Below, piece after piece: positions 46,259 through 55,501 of a stretch of DNA of 64,000 nucleotides (the stretch's first letter is position 1; each line of letters opens with the position of its first letter). Position numbers and translations under genes: made by a program. The stretch comes from Burkholderiaceae bacterium. Lineage in GTDB: Bacteria > Pseudomonadota > Gammaproteobacteria > Burkholderiales > Burkholderiaceae_F. The notes under the pieces were generated by a model that was given only the letters and a program-made list of their open reading frames with translations, was not told where the DNA came from and did not search any database. Location of the stretch: positions 310,001 through 374,000 of the forward strand of contig JALHMQ010000001.1 of assembly GCA_022843955.1 (NCBI GenBank), read 5' to 3'.

Positions 46259-48985
46259 GTGCTGAACCGGCTTTCCTCAGTCCTCGCTGCCCTGTGCCTC
46301 GTCAGCGCCTTGACCTTCGTGCCTGAGGTCTCGGCCCAGACGGCGCTGCCGGCCGGTGTGCAGCGTGTTCACCAGGTCGAAGGGATCAGCGAGTACAGGC
46401 TGGCCAATGGCCTCAAGGTGCTGCTGTATCCGGACCAGGCCAAGCCCACGGTCACCGTCAACATCACGTACCTGGTCGGTTCGCGTCATGAAGGGTATGG
46501 CGAGACCGGCATGGCGCACCTCTTGGAGCACCTGATCTTCAAGGGCAGCAAGAACTACCCGACGCCGGATGCCGAGTTCAACAAGCGCGGGTTCCGCAAC
46601 AACGGCACCACGAGCTTCGACCGCACCAACTACTTCTCGACCTTCCAGGCCAGCGACGACAACCTGCGCTGGGCGATCGGCTGGAGCGCCGACTCGATGG
46701 TCAATTCCTTCATCGCCCGCAAGGATCTCGACTCGGAAATGACCGTGGTGCGCAACGAGTACGAGATGGGCGAGAGTAACCCCGGCCAGGTGCTGTTCAA
46801 GCGCATGTTCGCGGTCATGTTCGACTGGCACAACTACTCCAACCTGCCGATCGGCAACCGCAGCGACATCGAGAACGTGCAGATCAACAACCTGCAGGCG
46901 TTCTATCGGCGCTACTACCAGCCGGACAACGCCGTGCTCGCCATCGCCGGCAAGTTCGACGAGGCCAGAACGCTCGCCTGGGTGGCGCAGGCGTTCGGCA
47001 AGATCCCGCGCCCGCAGCGTTCGCTGCCGGTGCTGTGGACGGTGGAACCCACGCACGATGGCGAGCGCAGTTTCGTGGTGCGCCGTGCCGGCGAGATCCA
47101 GCTGGTGGCGGTGGCCTACCGCATCCCGTCGGCGCTGAGCAACGACACGGCCGCGCTGGCCGCCGCCGCCGAGATCCTGGGCGACACGCCCAATGGACGG
47201 CTGCACAAGGAACTGGTGGAAAAGGGGCTGGCCGCGCAGGTGTTCGCCCAGCCGCTGTTCCTGCGCGATCCGGGCTTGATGGTGTTCGGCGCCGTGGTCA
47301 AGAAGGGCGAGCCGGTGGAGCCGGTGCGCGCCAAGCTGGTGGAGATCGTCGAGGGCAGTCTGGCCGCACAGGCGCCGACCGACGCCGAGATGGCGCGCGT
47401 CAGGCAGGATGCGGAGACCCTGTTCGAGCGCGCGCTGGCCGATCCGCAGGAGTTCGGCATTGCGCTGTCCGAGTACATCTCCCTGGGCGACTGGCGCCTG
47501 TTCTTCGTGGCGCGCGACCGCTTTGCCGCGGTGCCGGCGGCGAGCGTGGCCGAGGCTGCGGGTCGCTACCTGCGGCGCGACAACCGCGGTGTCGGCATGT
47601 TCATCCCGGAAGACAAGCCGCTGCGGGTGGAGATTCCGGCGCCGCTGGTGGCCGCAGAGTTACTCAAGGACTTCAAGCCACGCGCCACCGTGACGGCGGG
47701 TGAGGCGTTCGAGCCGACCCAGGGGAACATCGACCGGCGCACGCGGATCGTTCAGGTGGGCGAATTGGAATTCGCCCTGCTGCCCAAGAAGACACGCGGC
47801 GAATCGGTCCATGTGAGCCTGGCATTCCGCTTCGGCGACGAGCGCAGCCTGCAGGGCCTGTCGGTGGTGCAGCAGTTGTCATCCGCGGCGCTGATGCGTG
47901 GCACCAGCAAGTTCACGCGCCAGCAGATCGCCGACGAACGCATACGGCTGAAGATGCAGGGCGGCCTCACGCAGTTCGAGACCACGCGCCCGTTGCTTGC
48001 CGACGCCTTGCGACTGACCGCGCACATCCTGCACGAAGCGAGCTTCCCCGAGGCGGAGGTGGAGCTGCTGAAGCGCGAAGTGTTGACCGGGCTGCAGGCG
48101 CAGCTGGCCGATCCCGGCGCCCGCTCCAACGATGCACTGCAGGTGCACTTCAACACCTACCCGGCGGGTGACCCGCGCCGCTATGTGTCGGTCGCGGAAC
48201 GCATCGCCGCCATGCCTGCGATCACGCGCCAGCAATTGCAGGAGTTCCGCAGCAACCAGGCCGGAACCGCGCGCGGCCAGATCGCCGTGGTGGGCGACTT
48301 CGATGACAAGGCGGTGGAAGCGCTGCTGCGCGAGCTGTTCAGCGCCAAGCCGTCGAAGGCTCCGTATGCGCGCATCCTGAGCGAACCGCGGCCGGTCGCG
48401 CCCGCGCGCCTGGTGACGCCGATCCCGGACAAGGAGAACGCCTTTTATCGCGCGCGCCTGGTGCTCGACGCCCGCGACGACGATCCCGATGCGGCTGCAC
48501 TCCTGATCGGCAACTACATCTTCGGCGGCGGCTCCGGTTTGTCGAATCGCCTGATCGACCGCGTGCGCCAGCGCGACGGCCTGTCCTATGGCGCGGGCTC
48601 CGGACTGAACCTCTCCAGCATCGATCGCGCATCGAGCTTCGGCATCGGCGCCATCGGCGCGCCGCAGAACATGGCCAAGATCGAGGCGGCGATCCGCGAC
48701 GAGCTGGAGCGAGCCGCCCGCGAAGGCTTCACCCAGAAGGAGCTGGACGACGCCCGCAACGGCATCCTGCAGGAGCGCCTGCTCGCCCGCGCCGAGGACG
48801 GGTCGCTCGCGGGCGCCTGGGTCGGCAACCTGTATCTGGATCGCACCTTTGCCTTCAGCAAGCAGGTCGAGGATCGCATCCGCGCGCTCACCGTCGGCGA
48901 CCTCAATGCCGCCTGGCGCAAGCACATCGACCCCACGCGGCTGACCGTGAGCATCGCCGGCGATCCCGCCAAAGGCATCCAGTAG
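46259..48985 (+). CDS. exported two-domain M16 zinc metallopeptidase
   Basis: A 908-residue pitrilysin-family protein with a signal peptide (about 1-26, ending VSAQ). The N-terminal M16 unit carries the inverted zinc motif HLLEH (87-91) and downstream VRNEYEMGE. The C-terminal unit (from about 480) has the fold signatures but no HxxEH, as expected for the inactive partner half. Relatives such as PqqL act on peptides in the periplasm. The start is a GTG at 46259 with TGGAG at 46248-46252. Confidence 0.92.
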   Translation: MLNRLSSVLAALCLVSALTFVPEVSAQTALPAGVQRVHQVEGISEYRLANGLKVLLYPDQAKPTVTVNITYLVGSRHEGYGETGMAHLLEHLIFKGSKNYPTPDAEFNKRGFRNNGTTSFDRTNYFSTFQASDDNLRWAIGWSADSMVNSFIARKDLDSEMTVVRNEYEMGESNPGQVLFKRMFAVMFDWHNYSNLPIGNRSDIENVQINNLQAFYRRYYQPDNAVLAIAGKFDEARTLAWVAQAFGKIPRPQRSLPVLWTVEPTHDGERSFVVRRAGEIQLVAVAYRIPSALSNDTAALAAAAEILGDTPNGRLHKELVEKGLAAQVFAQPLFLRDPGLMVFGAVVKKGEPVEPVRAKLVEIVEGSLAAQAPTDAEMARVRQDAETLFERALADPQEFGIALSEYISLGDWRLFFVARDRFAAVPAASVAEAAGRYLRRDNRGVGMFIPEDKPLRVEIPAPLVAAELLKDFKPRATVTAGEAFEPTQGNIDRRTRIVQVGELEFALLPKKTRGESVHVSLAFRFGDERSLQGLSVVQQLSSAALMRGTSKFTRQQIADERIRLKMQGGLTQFETTRPLLADALRLTAHILHEASFPEAEVELLKREVLTGLQAQLADPGARSNDALQVHFNTYPAGDPRRYVSVAERIAAMPAITRQQLQEFRSNQAGTARGQIAVVGDFDDKAVEALLRELFSAKPSKAPYARILSEPRPVAPARLVTPIPDKENAFYRARLVLDARDDDPDAAALLIGNYIFGGGSGLSNRLIDRVRQRDGLSYGAGSGLNLSSIDRASSFGIGAIGAPQNMAKIEAAIRDELERAAREGFTQKELDDARNGILQERLLARAEDGSLAGAWVGNLYLDRTFAFSKQVEDRIRALTVGDLNAAWRKHIDPTRLTVSIAGDPAKGIQ

Positions 48986-48996
48986 CCTTGTCGCTG

Positions 48997-49449
48997 ATGG
49001 GCTATGCCGATTTTCGACACAAGGTCGCGCTGCGCGTGCGCTGGGCAGAGGTCGACCTGCAGGGCGTGGTCTTCAATGGCCACTACCTGACCTATTGCGA
49101 TGTCTGCGTGACCGAATACTGGCGGGCCGTGGGCCTGCGCTACCCGCAGGACTTCCTCGCGCAAGGCAGCGACACCTTCGTGCGCAAGGCGACGATTGAG
49201 TATCACGCCGCCGCCCGCTTCGACGACGAGCTGGAGATCTGCGGGCGCACTGCACGCATCGGTCGCAGCAGCCTGTCGTTCGTGGTCGAGATGTTCCGCC
49301 GCCCGCAGATCGATGCAATGCTGATTGGCGCCGAACTCGTCTATGTCAACGCCGACCCTGCGGCGCGCGGCGCGCTGCCCTGGCCGGCCGACGTGCGCGA
49401 CCGCATCTGCCGCTTCGAGCAGGTGGCACCGGTGCAGGCCCATGGCTGA
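48997..49449 (+). CDS. YbgC/4HBT-type acyl-CoA thioesterase
   Basis: A 150-residue hotdog protein with the 4-hydroxybenzoyl-CoA thioesterase motif VRWAEVDLQGVVFNGHYLTYCD, containing the active-site aspartate. The ATG at 48997 is preferred to an in-frame TTG at 48988. It follows the M16 gene by 11 bases and overlaps the GNAT gene by 8. It probably hydrolyses short acyl-CoAs. Confidence 0.88.
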   Translation: MGYADFRHKVALRVRWAEVDLQGVVFNGHYLTYCDVCVTEYWRAVGLRYPQDFLAQGSDTFVRKATIEYHAAARFDDELEICGRTARIGRSSLSFVVEMFRRPQIDAMLIGAELVYVNADPAARGALPWPADVRDRICRFEQVAPVQAHG

Positions 49450-49870
49450 GCAGGTTCGTATTCAGCTGGGCGATTGGGCCTCGCTGCGCGAGGCGGCATC
49501 GCGCATCCGCTTCAGCGTGTTCGTCGAAGAACAGAAGGTGCCGGCCGAGATCGAGCTCGATGACTCTGACGCAACCTCGCTGCACGCGCTGGCCCGCGAC
49601 GGGACCGGTGGCGTGGTCGGCACCGGCCGCCTGCTGCCCGACGGCCATATCGGCCGCATGGCGGTGTTGGCCCATGCGCGTGGCACCGGCGTGGGCACCG
49701 CGCTGCTGACCGCCCTGATGCAGGCTGCGCGCGAGCGCGGCGATCGTGACGTCGTGCTGAGCGCGCAGGCCCACGCGGCGCCGTTCTACGCGCGGCTCGG
49801 CTTCGCGGTGGAGGGCGCGATCTATCAGGAAGCGGGCATCGATCACGTCGACATGCGACGCGCGCTGTAG
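49442..49870 (+). CDS. GNAT-family N-acetyltransferase
   Basis: A 142-residue acetyltransferase with the acetyl-CoA loop RGTGVGTALLTAL and the preceding strand IGRMAVLAHA. Near the end is FYARLGFAVEG. The N-terminal IRFSVFVEEQKVPAEIELD resembles ElaA/YjcF-type proteins. The substrate is unknown. Its ATG overlaps the thioesterase stop, so the two are translated together. It is convergent with the NRDE gene 10 bases away. Confidence 0.88.
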   Translation: MAEQVRIQLGDWASLREAASRIRFSVFVEEQKVPAEIELDDSDATSLHALARDGTGGVVGTGRLLPDGHIGRMAVLAHARGTGVGTALLTALMQAARERGDRDVVLSAQAHAAPFYARLGFAVEGAIYQEAGIDHVDMRRAL

Positions 49871-49880
49871 CGCCTAGCGG

Positions 49881-50723
49881 CTAGTGCCGATCGATGTCGA
49901 AGTCGCTCGGCACCGGCGCCACCGAGGGCACCACGTACTCGTAGCTGCGATCGCTGAACTGCTCCGGCGCGGCTGGATCGAAGCTGCGTTCGACAAAGCG
50001 AACCACGCCGTCGCGCCGGACCGTGATCACCGTGCTGGCGCGCGTGCCGTAGCCATTGGCACGGATCTGCACCGCTGACAGGGCACGTTCCCAATCCTGC
50101 GGCACACCGGTTTGCGGCAGCGAACTGTCGCGCACGACTTCACGGTCCGCGAGCAAGGTGAACAGTGCCTCGGTATCGACGCCCTGCGCGATGCGGGTGG
50201 CAAAGGTAGCCACGCTGCGCACCACCTTCGGCCAGGGCGTGTCGAGAAAGCCGTTGGACAGGCCGTAGATGCCCGGCGCCAGCGAAGACGGCGCGGCGTT
50301 GAGGCGGTTGCTGAAGTAGTGCAGCCTCGGTGAGGTGATCCGCCGGCCGCTGCGCAGCGGCAGCGCATCTCCGACCAGCAGGTTGAAGCCGTTGTAGGCC
50401 TGCGTGCGCTGCGCCGTCGCATGCAGCCATGGGCCGACGTCATCGCCCGCCTGCAGCGCCGCGACCACCAGCGCACCGCGCGACGGTGCGTGCGGATTGC
50501 GCTCGGTCGGCGCGCGCACGTTGGTGACGAGCGCCATGCGGCCGCTGCGGTTGATGCCGAGCCAGGTGCCGCCGGCTTCCTCGTCACGGCCCGCAAGCAG
50601 CGACACCGACTGGCCCCACCAGGCGGCCGGCCGCGTGCTGCGCGTGTAGAACTCGTCGCGATTGCTCGCCAGGATCAGCGGGTAATCCGGATGCGACTGC
50701 CAGGCGACGACGGCGATGCACAT
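49881..50723 (-). CDS. NRDE (TANGO2) family protein
   Basis: A 280-residue protein that begins Met-Cys with ILASNRDEFYTR, the NRDE motif, and has the Ntn-hydrolase-like features AGGTWLGIN and RNPHAPSRG. Residue Cys2 after the initiator Met is the expected nucleophile position. Human TANGO2 is linked to heme or lipid handling, but bacterial function is not settled. It follows the DUF4936 gene by 9 bases on the minus strand. Confidence 0.9.
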   Translation of the reverse strand: MCIAVVAWQSHPDYPLILASNRDEFYTRSTRPAAWWGQSVSLLAGRDEEAGGTWLGINRSGRMALVTNVRAPTERNPHAPSRGALVVAALQAGDDVGPWLHATAQRTQAYNGFNLLVGDALPLRSGRRITSPRLHYFSNRLNAAPSSLAPGIYGLSNGFLDTPWPKVVRSVATFATRIAQGVDTEALFTLLADREVVRDSSLPQTGVPQDWERALSAVQIRANGYGTRASTVITVRRDGVVRFVERSFDPAAPEQFSDRSYEYVVPSVAPVPSDFDIDRH

Positions 50724-50732
50724 GGCGGCTGC

Positions 50733-51017
50733 CTACAGGTCGCGAAAGCGCTCGACACGCCGACCACTGCGCGCCGCGGGCGGCAGGTCGCTGGCGGCCA
50801 GCGCTGCCTGCATGCAGGCGTCGAACCGCGCCGGGTCGTCCACCTGCTGATACACCTCCATCACGGTGGCGAAGCCGTCCTTCACATCGATGCGTGCCTG
50901 CAGCCGCCCCGGTTCACCGGCAGCGCGTGCGATCTGCTGCACGAGCGCATGCAGGCCGGGCAGCAGTGCGGGCAGCGAATCGGCGGGCAGCTTGTAATAC
51001 ACGTACCAGTGCTCCAC
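50733..51017 (-). CDS. DUF4936 family protein
   Basis: A 94-residue protein starting with a GTG at 51017 (EHWYVYYKLP). The pattern YVYYK, with a following VMEVYQQV strand, matches a small ferredoxin-like-fold family found next to ygfZ in betaproteobacteria. The function is unknown. It lies between ygfZ and the NRDE gene on the same strand, with gaps of 27 and 9 bases, so the three form one leftward unit. Confidence 0.72.
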   Translation of the reverse strand: MEHWYVYYKLPADSLPALLPGLHALVQQIARAAGEPGRLQARIDVKDGFATVMEVYQQVDDPARFDACMQAALAASDLPPAARSGRRVERFRDL

Positions 51018-51044
51018 GGTAGGTTGCCGGTTCTCGACTTGTGC

Positions 51045-52067
51045 TCAGGCCGTGACGTCGACGATCGTGTAGGGCAGGGACCGCACGTCGAGCAGCGCGC
51101 CCTGCGGTCCACCGATGCGCAACAGCGCCTGCTCGATCAGTGGCCGGTCCATCGGGCACTGCAGCAGCACATCGGTGCCACCGCCCGGCGCCGACGCCGC
51201 CAGCACGATCTGCCCCACCGGTTCGGCTTCGTCGAGCGCGAACACGTCGGCCCCCGCCTGCGTGGGTTGAGTGGTGTGCGCCACGCTCATGCGTCGCCGC
51301 AGGTTGCCGCGATACTGGCTGCGAGCCACCACTTCCTGGCCCGGATAGCAGCCCTTCTTGAAATTCACGCCGCCCAGCACCTCGAGATTGATCGTCTGTG
51401 GCACGAAAGCCTCCTGCGTGGCGGCCACCACCGTGGGCTGCGCCGCATCGATCTGCGACCACCACCATACGCCGCCGTCGACCGCACGCGCACCGGCGAG
51501 CCGGCCGCGCAACGCCTGCGCATGCTCGGCCGTCGTGCGAAGCACGAAGCGCTCCCGTGCGCGGGCGCCGTCCGCCAGCCGCGTGATGCGCACCGCGTCG
51601 ACCAGGAGGCTGGCGCCTGGCGCCGGCGCCGCGCCAAAGACCTGCGCGACGAGCGCTTCGCTGCCGGGGCCGAGCAGGCCGAAGCTCACCCAGCGCGCCG
51701 ACGCGTCCGTCAGCCTGACCTTCGCCCGCAGCACGTACATGCTGAGCTTCTTCATCACGGGCGCCAGGATCTCGCGCGGCAGTTGCAGACAGATGACGTC
51801 GCCGTCGCGCCACTGATCGAACACTGCGATCAGGCGTCCCTTCGCGGTGCAATAGGCGGTCAGCTGCACGCGCTGCGCATCGAGTCCGGCGGTGTCGTTG
51901 GTCAGCTGTCCCTGCAGGAACGAAATCGCGTCTGCGCCGCTGACGTCGATCACGCCCAGGTCGTCGATCTGCGCCAGCACCGGGCCTTGCAGCGCGCTCG
52001 ACAGTTCATCCAGCGGGGCGTGCCAGGTGCCGGCGGCGGCGGAAGCGATGACGGTGTCGACGGACAT
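51045..52067 (-). CDS. ygfZ: folate-binding YgfZ/GcvT-like protein
   Basis: A 340-residue protein that uses tetrahydrofolate to help maintain or assemble some iron-sulfur enzymes. The diagnostic KGCYPGQEVVAR motif, with its conserved cysteine, is present at about residues 236-247. The N-terminal part has ISFLQGQLTND. I chose the ATG at 52067 over a TTG at 52076. It is divergent from mltG; the 175 bases between contain a minus-strand TATAAT (52170-52165) without a well-spaced -35. Confidence 0.92.
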   Translation of the reverse strand: MSVDTVIASAAAGTWHAPLDELSSALQGPVLAQIDDLGVIDVSGADAISFLQGQLTNDTAGLDAQRVQLTAYCTAKGRLIAVFDQWRDGDVICLQLPREILAPVMKKLSMYVLRAKVRLTDASARWVSFGLLGPGSEALVAQVFGAAPAPGASLLVDAVRITRLADGARARERFVLRTTAEHAQALRGRLAGARAVDGGVWWWSQIDAAQPTVVAATQEAFVPQTINLEVLGGVNFKKGCYPGQEVVARSQYRGNLRRRMSVAHTTQPTQAGADVFALDEAEPVGQIVLAASAPGGGTDVLLQCPMDRPLIEQALLRIGGPQGALLDVRSLPYTIVDVTA

Positions 52068-52164
52068 GGCGAGCAATCAAAGGCCAGCGAGAAGATGCAG
52101 GGCCGCAAGTGCGGCTGGGAGCGAGACCACCGAGGAACGCGCAGTGCTGCCAAGGTGCGCAGTT

Positions 52165-52170
52165 ATTATA
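52165..52170 (-). promoter_or_regulatory. candidate -10 of ygfZ
   Basis: On the minus strand TATAAT sits about 100 bases before the ygfZ ATG. A TTGACC lies upstream, but with only 14 bases between, shorter than the usual 16-18. This is the only AT-rich patch in the divergent ygfZ/mltG gap. Confidence 0.35.
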
Positions 52171-52242
52171 TGAACGCGTCCGCGGGTCAAGCCACGCGTA
52201 GACCTTGCCGGCGCTACGTGAACTTTTCCTGGAACAAGCACG

Positions 52243-53262
52243 TTGTCATCGCCGTCTCGCCTGCGCTGGATTTCTGGTGTCATCGTCCTGTTGTTGCTGG
52301 TGGGCGCGGTGGCGGTCGTCGTGGCCTGGCGCTGGTACGACAACGCACTGCCGATGACGGTCGACCGCACCGAGGTACGCATCGCGCCCGGCACCTCGGC
52401 ACGCGGCGTGGCGCGGCAGCTGCGCGAATCCGGCATCGGCGTGAACGAGGACCTCTTCGTGGCGGTGGCCCGCGCGACCGAGGCCACCAGCTCGCTGCGC
52501 GCCGGTCGCTACGAGATCAAGCGCGGCATGACGATGCACCAGCTGATCGACAAGCTGCGCCGCGGTGAAGTGCTGCGCGAGCGACTCACGGTGGTCGAGG
52601 GTTGGACCTTTCGCGACCTGCGTGCCGCCCTGTCGGCCCAGACCGACCTGCGGCACGACAGCGCCAAGCTCGGCGACAGCGAGATCTTGAAGGCCATCGG
52701 CGCCAGCGAGAGCCATCCCGAAGGCCTGTTCGCGCCCGACACGTACCTCTTTGATCCAGGCTCCAGCGACATCGAGCTGTTGCGAGCCGCCTATCGCGCG
52801 CAGACCGAGCGCTTGCAGCAGGCCTGGGCCCAGCGGGACGTGACGCTGCCGCTGAAGACGCCGTATGACGCGCTGATCCTGGCATCGATCGTCGAGAAGG
52901 AAACCGGCCAGTCGAGCGAGCGCGGTCTGATCGCCGGCGTGTTCATCAACCGCCTGCGCATCGGCATGCGACTGCAGACGGACCCGACCATCATCTACGG
53001 CCTGGGCGATAAGTTCGACGGCAACCTGCGCAAGCGCGACCTGCTGGCTGACGGCCCATACAACAGCTACACGCGCGCCGGCCTGCCCCCCACGCCGATT
53101 GCCTTGCCCGGCCGCGCCGCCTTGCAAGCCGCGCTCAGCCCGGCCGCAACGCGGGCGCTGTACTTCGTGGCACGCGGCGATGGCACCTCGTCGTTCTCCG
53201 ATAACCTGGCTGACCACAACCGGGCGGTCCTGAAGTACCAGATCGCGCCGGCGGGCCGCTGA
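52243..53262 (+). CDS. mltG: endolytic murein transglycosylase MltG
   Basis: A 339-residue enzyme that cuts nascent glycan strands of peptidoglycan and so helps set chain length. One N-terminal transmembrane segment (about 9-29) is followed by a LysM-like region and the YceG catalytic domain. The catalytic glutamate is in SIVEKETG (Glu218, the E. coli position), with QTDPTIIYGL and YNSYTRAGLPPTPI following. The start is a TTG at 52243, with GGAA nearby and no ATG available; this choice is the least certain point. tmk begins one base after its stop codon. Confidence 0.92.
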   Translation: MSSPSRLRWISGVIVLLLLVGAVAVVVAWRWYDNALPMTVDRTEVRIAPGTSARGVARQLRESGIGVNEDLFVAVARATEATSSLRAGRYEIKRGMTMHQLIDKLRRGEVLRERLTVVEGWTFRDLRAALSAQTDLRHDSAKLGDSEILKAIGASESHPEGLFAPDTYLFDPGSSDIELLRAAYRAQTERLQQAWAQRDVTLPLKTPYDALILASIVEKETGQSSERGLIAGVFINRLRIGMRLQTDPTIIYGLGDKFDGNLRKRDLLADGPYNSYTRAGLPPTPIALPGRAALQAALSPAATRALYFVARGDGTSSFSDNLADHNRAVLKYQIAPAGR

Positions 53263-53263
53263 G

Positions 53264-53866
53264 ATGGCGCGCGGTCGCTTCATCACCTTCGAGGGCATCG
53301 ACGGCGCCGGCAAGAGCACCCAACTGGCCTTTCTCGCCGAGCATCTGCGTGGGCAGGGTCACGATGTCCTGGTGACGCGCGAGCCGGGTGGTACGCCGCT
53401 CGGCGAGACGCTGCGCGCGCTGGTGCTCAAGACCGACATGGACCCGCGTACCGAGACCTTGGTCATGTTTGCGGCGCGGGCCGAGCATCTGGCGCAGGTG
53501 ATCCGGCCGGCGCTGGCTGCCGGGCGCTGGGTCGTGTGCGACCGGTTCAGCGATGCCACGTTCGCTTATCAGTCCGGCGGCCGCCTATTGCCGGGCGAGG
53601 ACGTCGAGGCGCTGGAACGCTGGGTCCACCCCGATCTGCAGCCCGATTGCACGCTGCTGGTGGACGTGCCGCCCGACGTGGCCGCACAGCGCCTGGCCGC
53701 GGCCCGCAGCGCCGATCGGTTCGAGGCGGAGCAGACCGCGTTCTTCGACCGCGTGCGCGCGGCCTACCTTCAGCGCGTGCAGCGCGATCCATCCCGCTTC
53801 ATCGTGCTGGACGGCACCCGTACGCCCGCACAGTTGCAGCAGCAGATCGCCGAGGCGTTTCCGTGA
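53264..53866 (+). CDS. tmk: thymidylate kinase
   Basis: A 200-residue kinase that phosphorylates dTMP to dTDP. It has the P-loop GIDGAGKST (11-19), the DR(F/Y) motif CDRFSDATFAYQ, and a LID region. The mltG-tmk-holB order is conserved in many proteobacteria. It starts one base after the mltG stop and overlaps holB by 4 bases (GTGA). Confidence 0.96.
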   Translation: MARGRFITFEGIDGAGKSTQLAFLAEHLRGQGHDVLVTREPGGTPLGETLRALVLKTDMDPRTETLVMFAARAEHLAQVIRPALAAGRWVVCDRFSDATFAYQSGGRLLPGEDVEALERWVHPDLQPDCTLLVDVPPDVAAQRLAAARSADRFEAEQTAFFDRVRAAYLQRVQRDPSRFIVLDGTRTPAQLQQQIAEAFP

Positions 53867-54996
53867 GCGACGGCTATTTGCCGCGTCTTCCCTGGCATGC
53901 CGCCGTCTGGCCGAGCATCCGGCCGCTGCGCGCGCGGGGTGTGCATGCGCTGCTGCTGCATGGCGCCGCCGGCATCGGCAAGAAGTCGCTGGCGATCGAC
54001 ATTGCACGCGGGGCGCTGTGCGAGGCCCCGCAGCCTGACGGGCATGCTTGCGGCGTTTGCGCCGGCTGTGCGCTGACCACGGCCGGCAGTCATCCCGACC
54101 TGCGTGTGGTTGTGCCCGACACGATGGCGATCTGGCGCGGCACCGCGAGCGAGGAAGACAACGACAGCGAGGGGCTCGCGCCCGAGGAGGTCGAGGATCT
54201 TCCAGCCGAGTCGGGGGGCGGCAAGGCCAAGCGCATCTCGCGCGAGATTCGTATCGAACAAGTGAGGGCGCTGGCCGACTTCGTATCGACCTCGACCCAT
54301 CGCGGCGGCACGCGGGTCATGGTCCTGGCGCCGGCCGAACTGCTCAACGGACCGTCGGCCAACGCGCTGCTCAAGATGCTGGAGGAGCCGCCCGCAGGCA
54401 GCCTGTTCATCCTGGCCACCGATGCGCTGGACGATGTGCTGCCCACCATCCGCTCGCGTTGCGTGCTGGTGCGGGTGCCGGCCCCGACCCGGCAAGCCGC
54501 CCTGGCGTGGTTGCGAGATCAGCAACTCGACGATGCGGAGGCGGCGTTGGCCGCCGCGGGTGGCGCGCCGCTGACCGCACTGGCGCAGCAGTCGGGCACC
54601 TTGCTCGACGCCGACCTGCGCGCCACGTTGCTGGAGTTGCTCGGACGCGGCGCCCAACTGAGCGCGGCTGATATCGCCGCCCGCGTGCCCAAGACCGTGC
54701 CGGTCGCTCCCACGCTGGCGTTGTTCCAGCGCTGGGGCTGGGACTTGCTGGCCTTATCGACCGTTCGGGCCCCGTCGGCCGTTCGTTATCATCCAGGCGC
54801 TGCCGCCGCGCTGGGTCGCGTTGCGTCGCAAAGCGATGCGGGTGCGCTGCTCATTTGGTTGTCCCGCTTGACGGGCTACCGTCTGGCGCAGGACCATCCG
54901 CTCAACCCGCGCCTGGTGATCGAGGCGGCACTGCTGGACTACACCGCCTGCTTTGGCCAGGCTGCGGCATCGGCAGCGCCCCGGTCGGGACGCTGA
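53863..54996 (+). CDS. holB: DNA polymerase III subunit delta prime
   Basis: A 377-residue clamp-loader subunit. The N-terminal AAA+ domain has the P-loop-like GAAGIGKKS (34-42), a zinc site with Cys53, Cys63, Cys66 and Cys69, and the SRC motif in TIRSRCVLVRV. A 40-residue acidic insertion (about 90-130, EEDNDSEGLAPEEVEDLP) sits between the zinc module and the next helix; insertions here are common in betaproteobacteria. The start is a GTG at 53863 overlapping tmk. pilZ follows after 15 bases. Confidence 0.93.
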   Translation: MSDGYLPRLPWHAAVWPSIRPLRARGVHALLLHGAAGIGKKSLAIDIARGALCEAPQPDGHACGVCAGCALTTAGSHPDLRVVVPDTMAIWRGTASEEDNDSEGLAPEEVEDLPAESGGGKAKRISREIRIEQVRALADFVSTSTHRGGTRVMVLAPAELLNGPSANALLKMLEEPPAGSLFILATDALDDVLPTIRSRCVLVRVPAPTRQAALAWLRDQQLDDAEAALAAAGGAPLTALAQQSGTLLDADLRATLLELLGRGAQLSAADIAARVPKTVPVAPTLALFQRWGWDLLALSTVRAPSAVRYHPGAAAALGRVASQSDAGALLIWLSRLTGYRLAQDHPLNPRLVIEAALLDYTACFGQAAASAAPRSGR

Positions 54997-55011
54997 CGGA
55001 GAAAGACAGGA

Positions 55012-55440
55012 ATGAACGACGGACCGATGACTCGCCTGGCAGCTGGGGTGGTGGCCACGCCGCTCTCCGGCGCGGCCCTTCCGCCCGGCGCAGCGGCGTC
55101 GGGCGCCCGGCCGTCGGTCTTGTCACTCGCAATCAAGGAAAAGGCGGCGCTGTACGCGGCCTACATGCCGTACCTGAAGCATGGCGGCATTTTCGTTCCG
55201 ACCAGCAAGCCGTACCAGCTGGGCGATGAGGTCTACCTGATCCTCACGTTGATGGATGACCCCGCCAAACTCCCGCTCGCCGGCAAGGTGGTCTGGGTCA
55301 GTCCCGCGGGTGGCGGTTCACGCCAGCCCGGGATCGGCGTGCATTTCCCGGCCGACGAGACCGGCCTGAACGCGCGTCGCAAGATCGAAGACCTGCTCGG
55401 CACGGCGTTGAAGTCGGCGCGGCCGACCCACACCATCTAG
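55012..55440 (+). CDS. pilZ: PilZ domain protein
   Basis: A 142-residue protein of the type IV pilus PilZ class. An N-terminal proline/alanine-rich tail (about 1-38) is followed by the beta-barrel with HGGIFVPTSKPYQLGDEVYLILTL, GKVVWVSP and QPGIGVHF. The RxxxR c-di-GMP motif of canonical PilZ domains is not obvious, as in P. aeruginosa PilZ itself, which does not bind c-di-GMP. It lies in the conserved holB-pilZ-tatD order. Confidence 0.85.
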   Translation: MNDGPMTRLAAGVVATPLSGAALPPGAAASGARPSVLSLAIKEKAALYAAYMPYLKHGGIFVPTSKPYQLGDEVYLILTLMDDPAKLPLAGKVVWVSPAGGGSRQPGIGVHFPADETGLNARRKIEDLLGTALKSARPTHTI

Positions 55441-55501
55441 CTCTCCTTCCTACCGGCGTGCGGTGCGCCCCCAGCGCGGGCCCCGGCGCCCGCTCGGGCG
55501 C

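Noticed and set aside
50421..52568. 715-codon plus-strand open frame across the NRDE, DUF4936 and ygfZ genes
   Set aside because: All three minus-strand genes have clear family motifs; the plus frame is compositional shadow.
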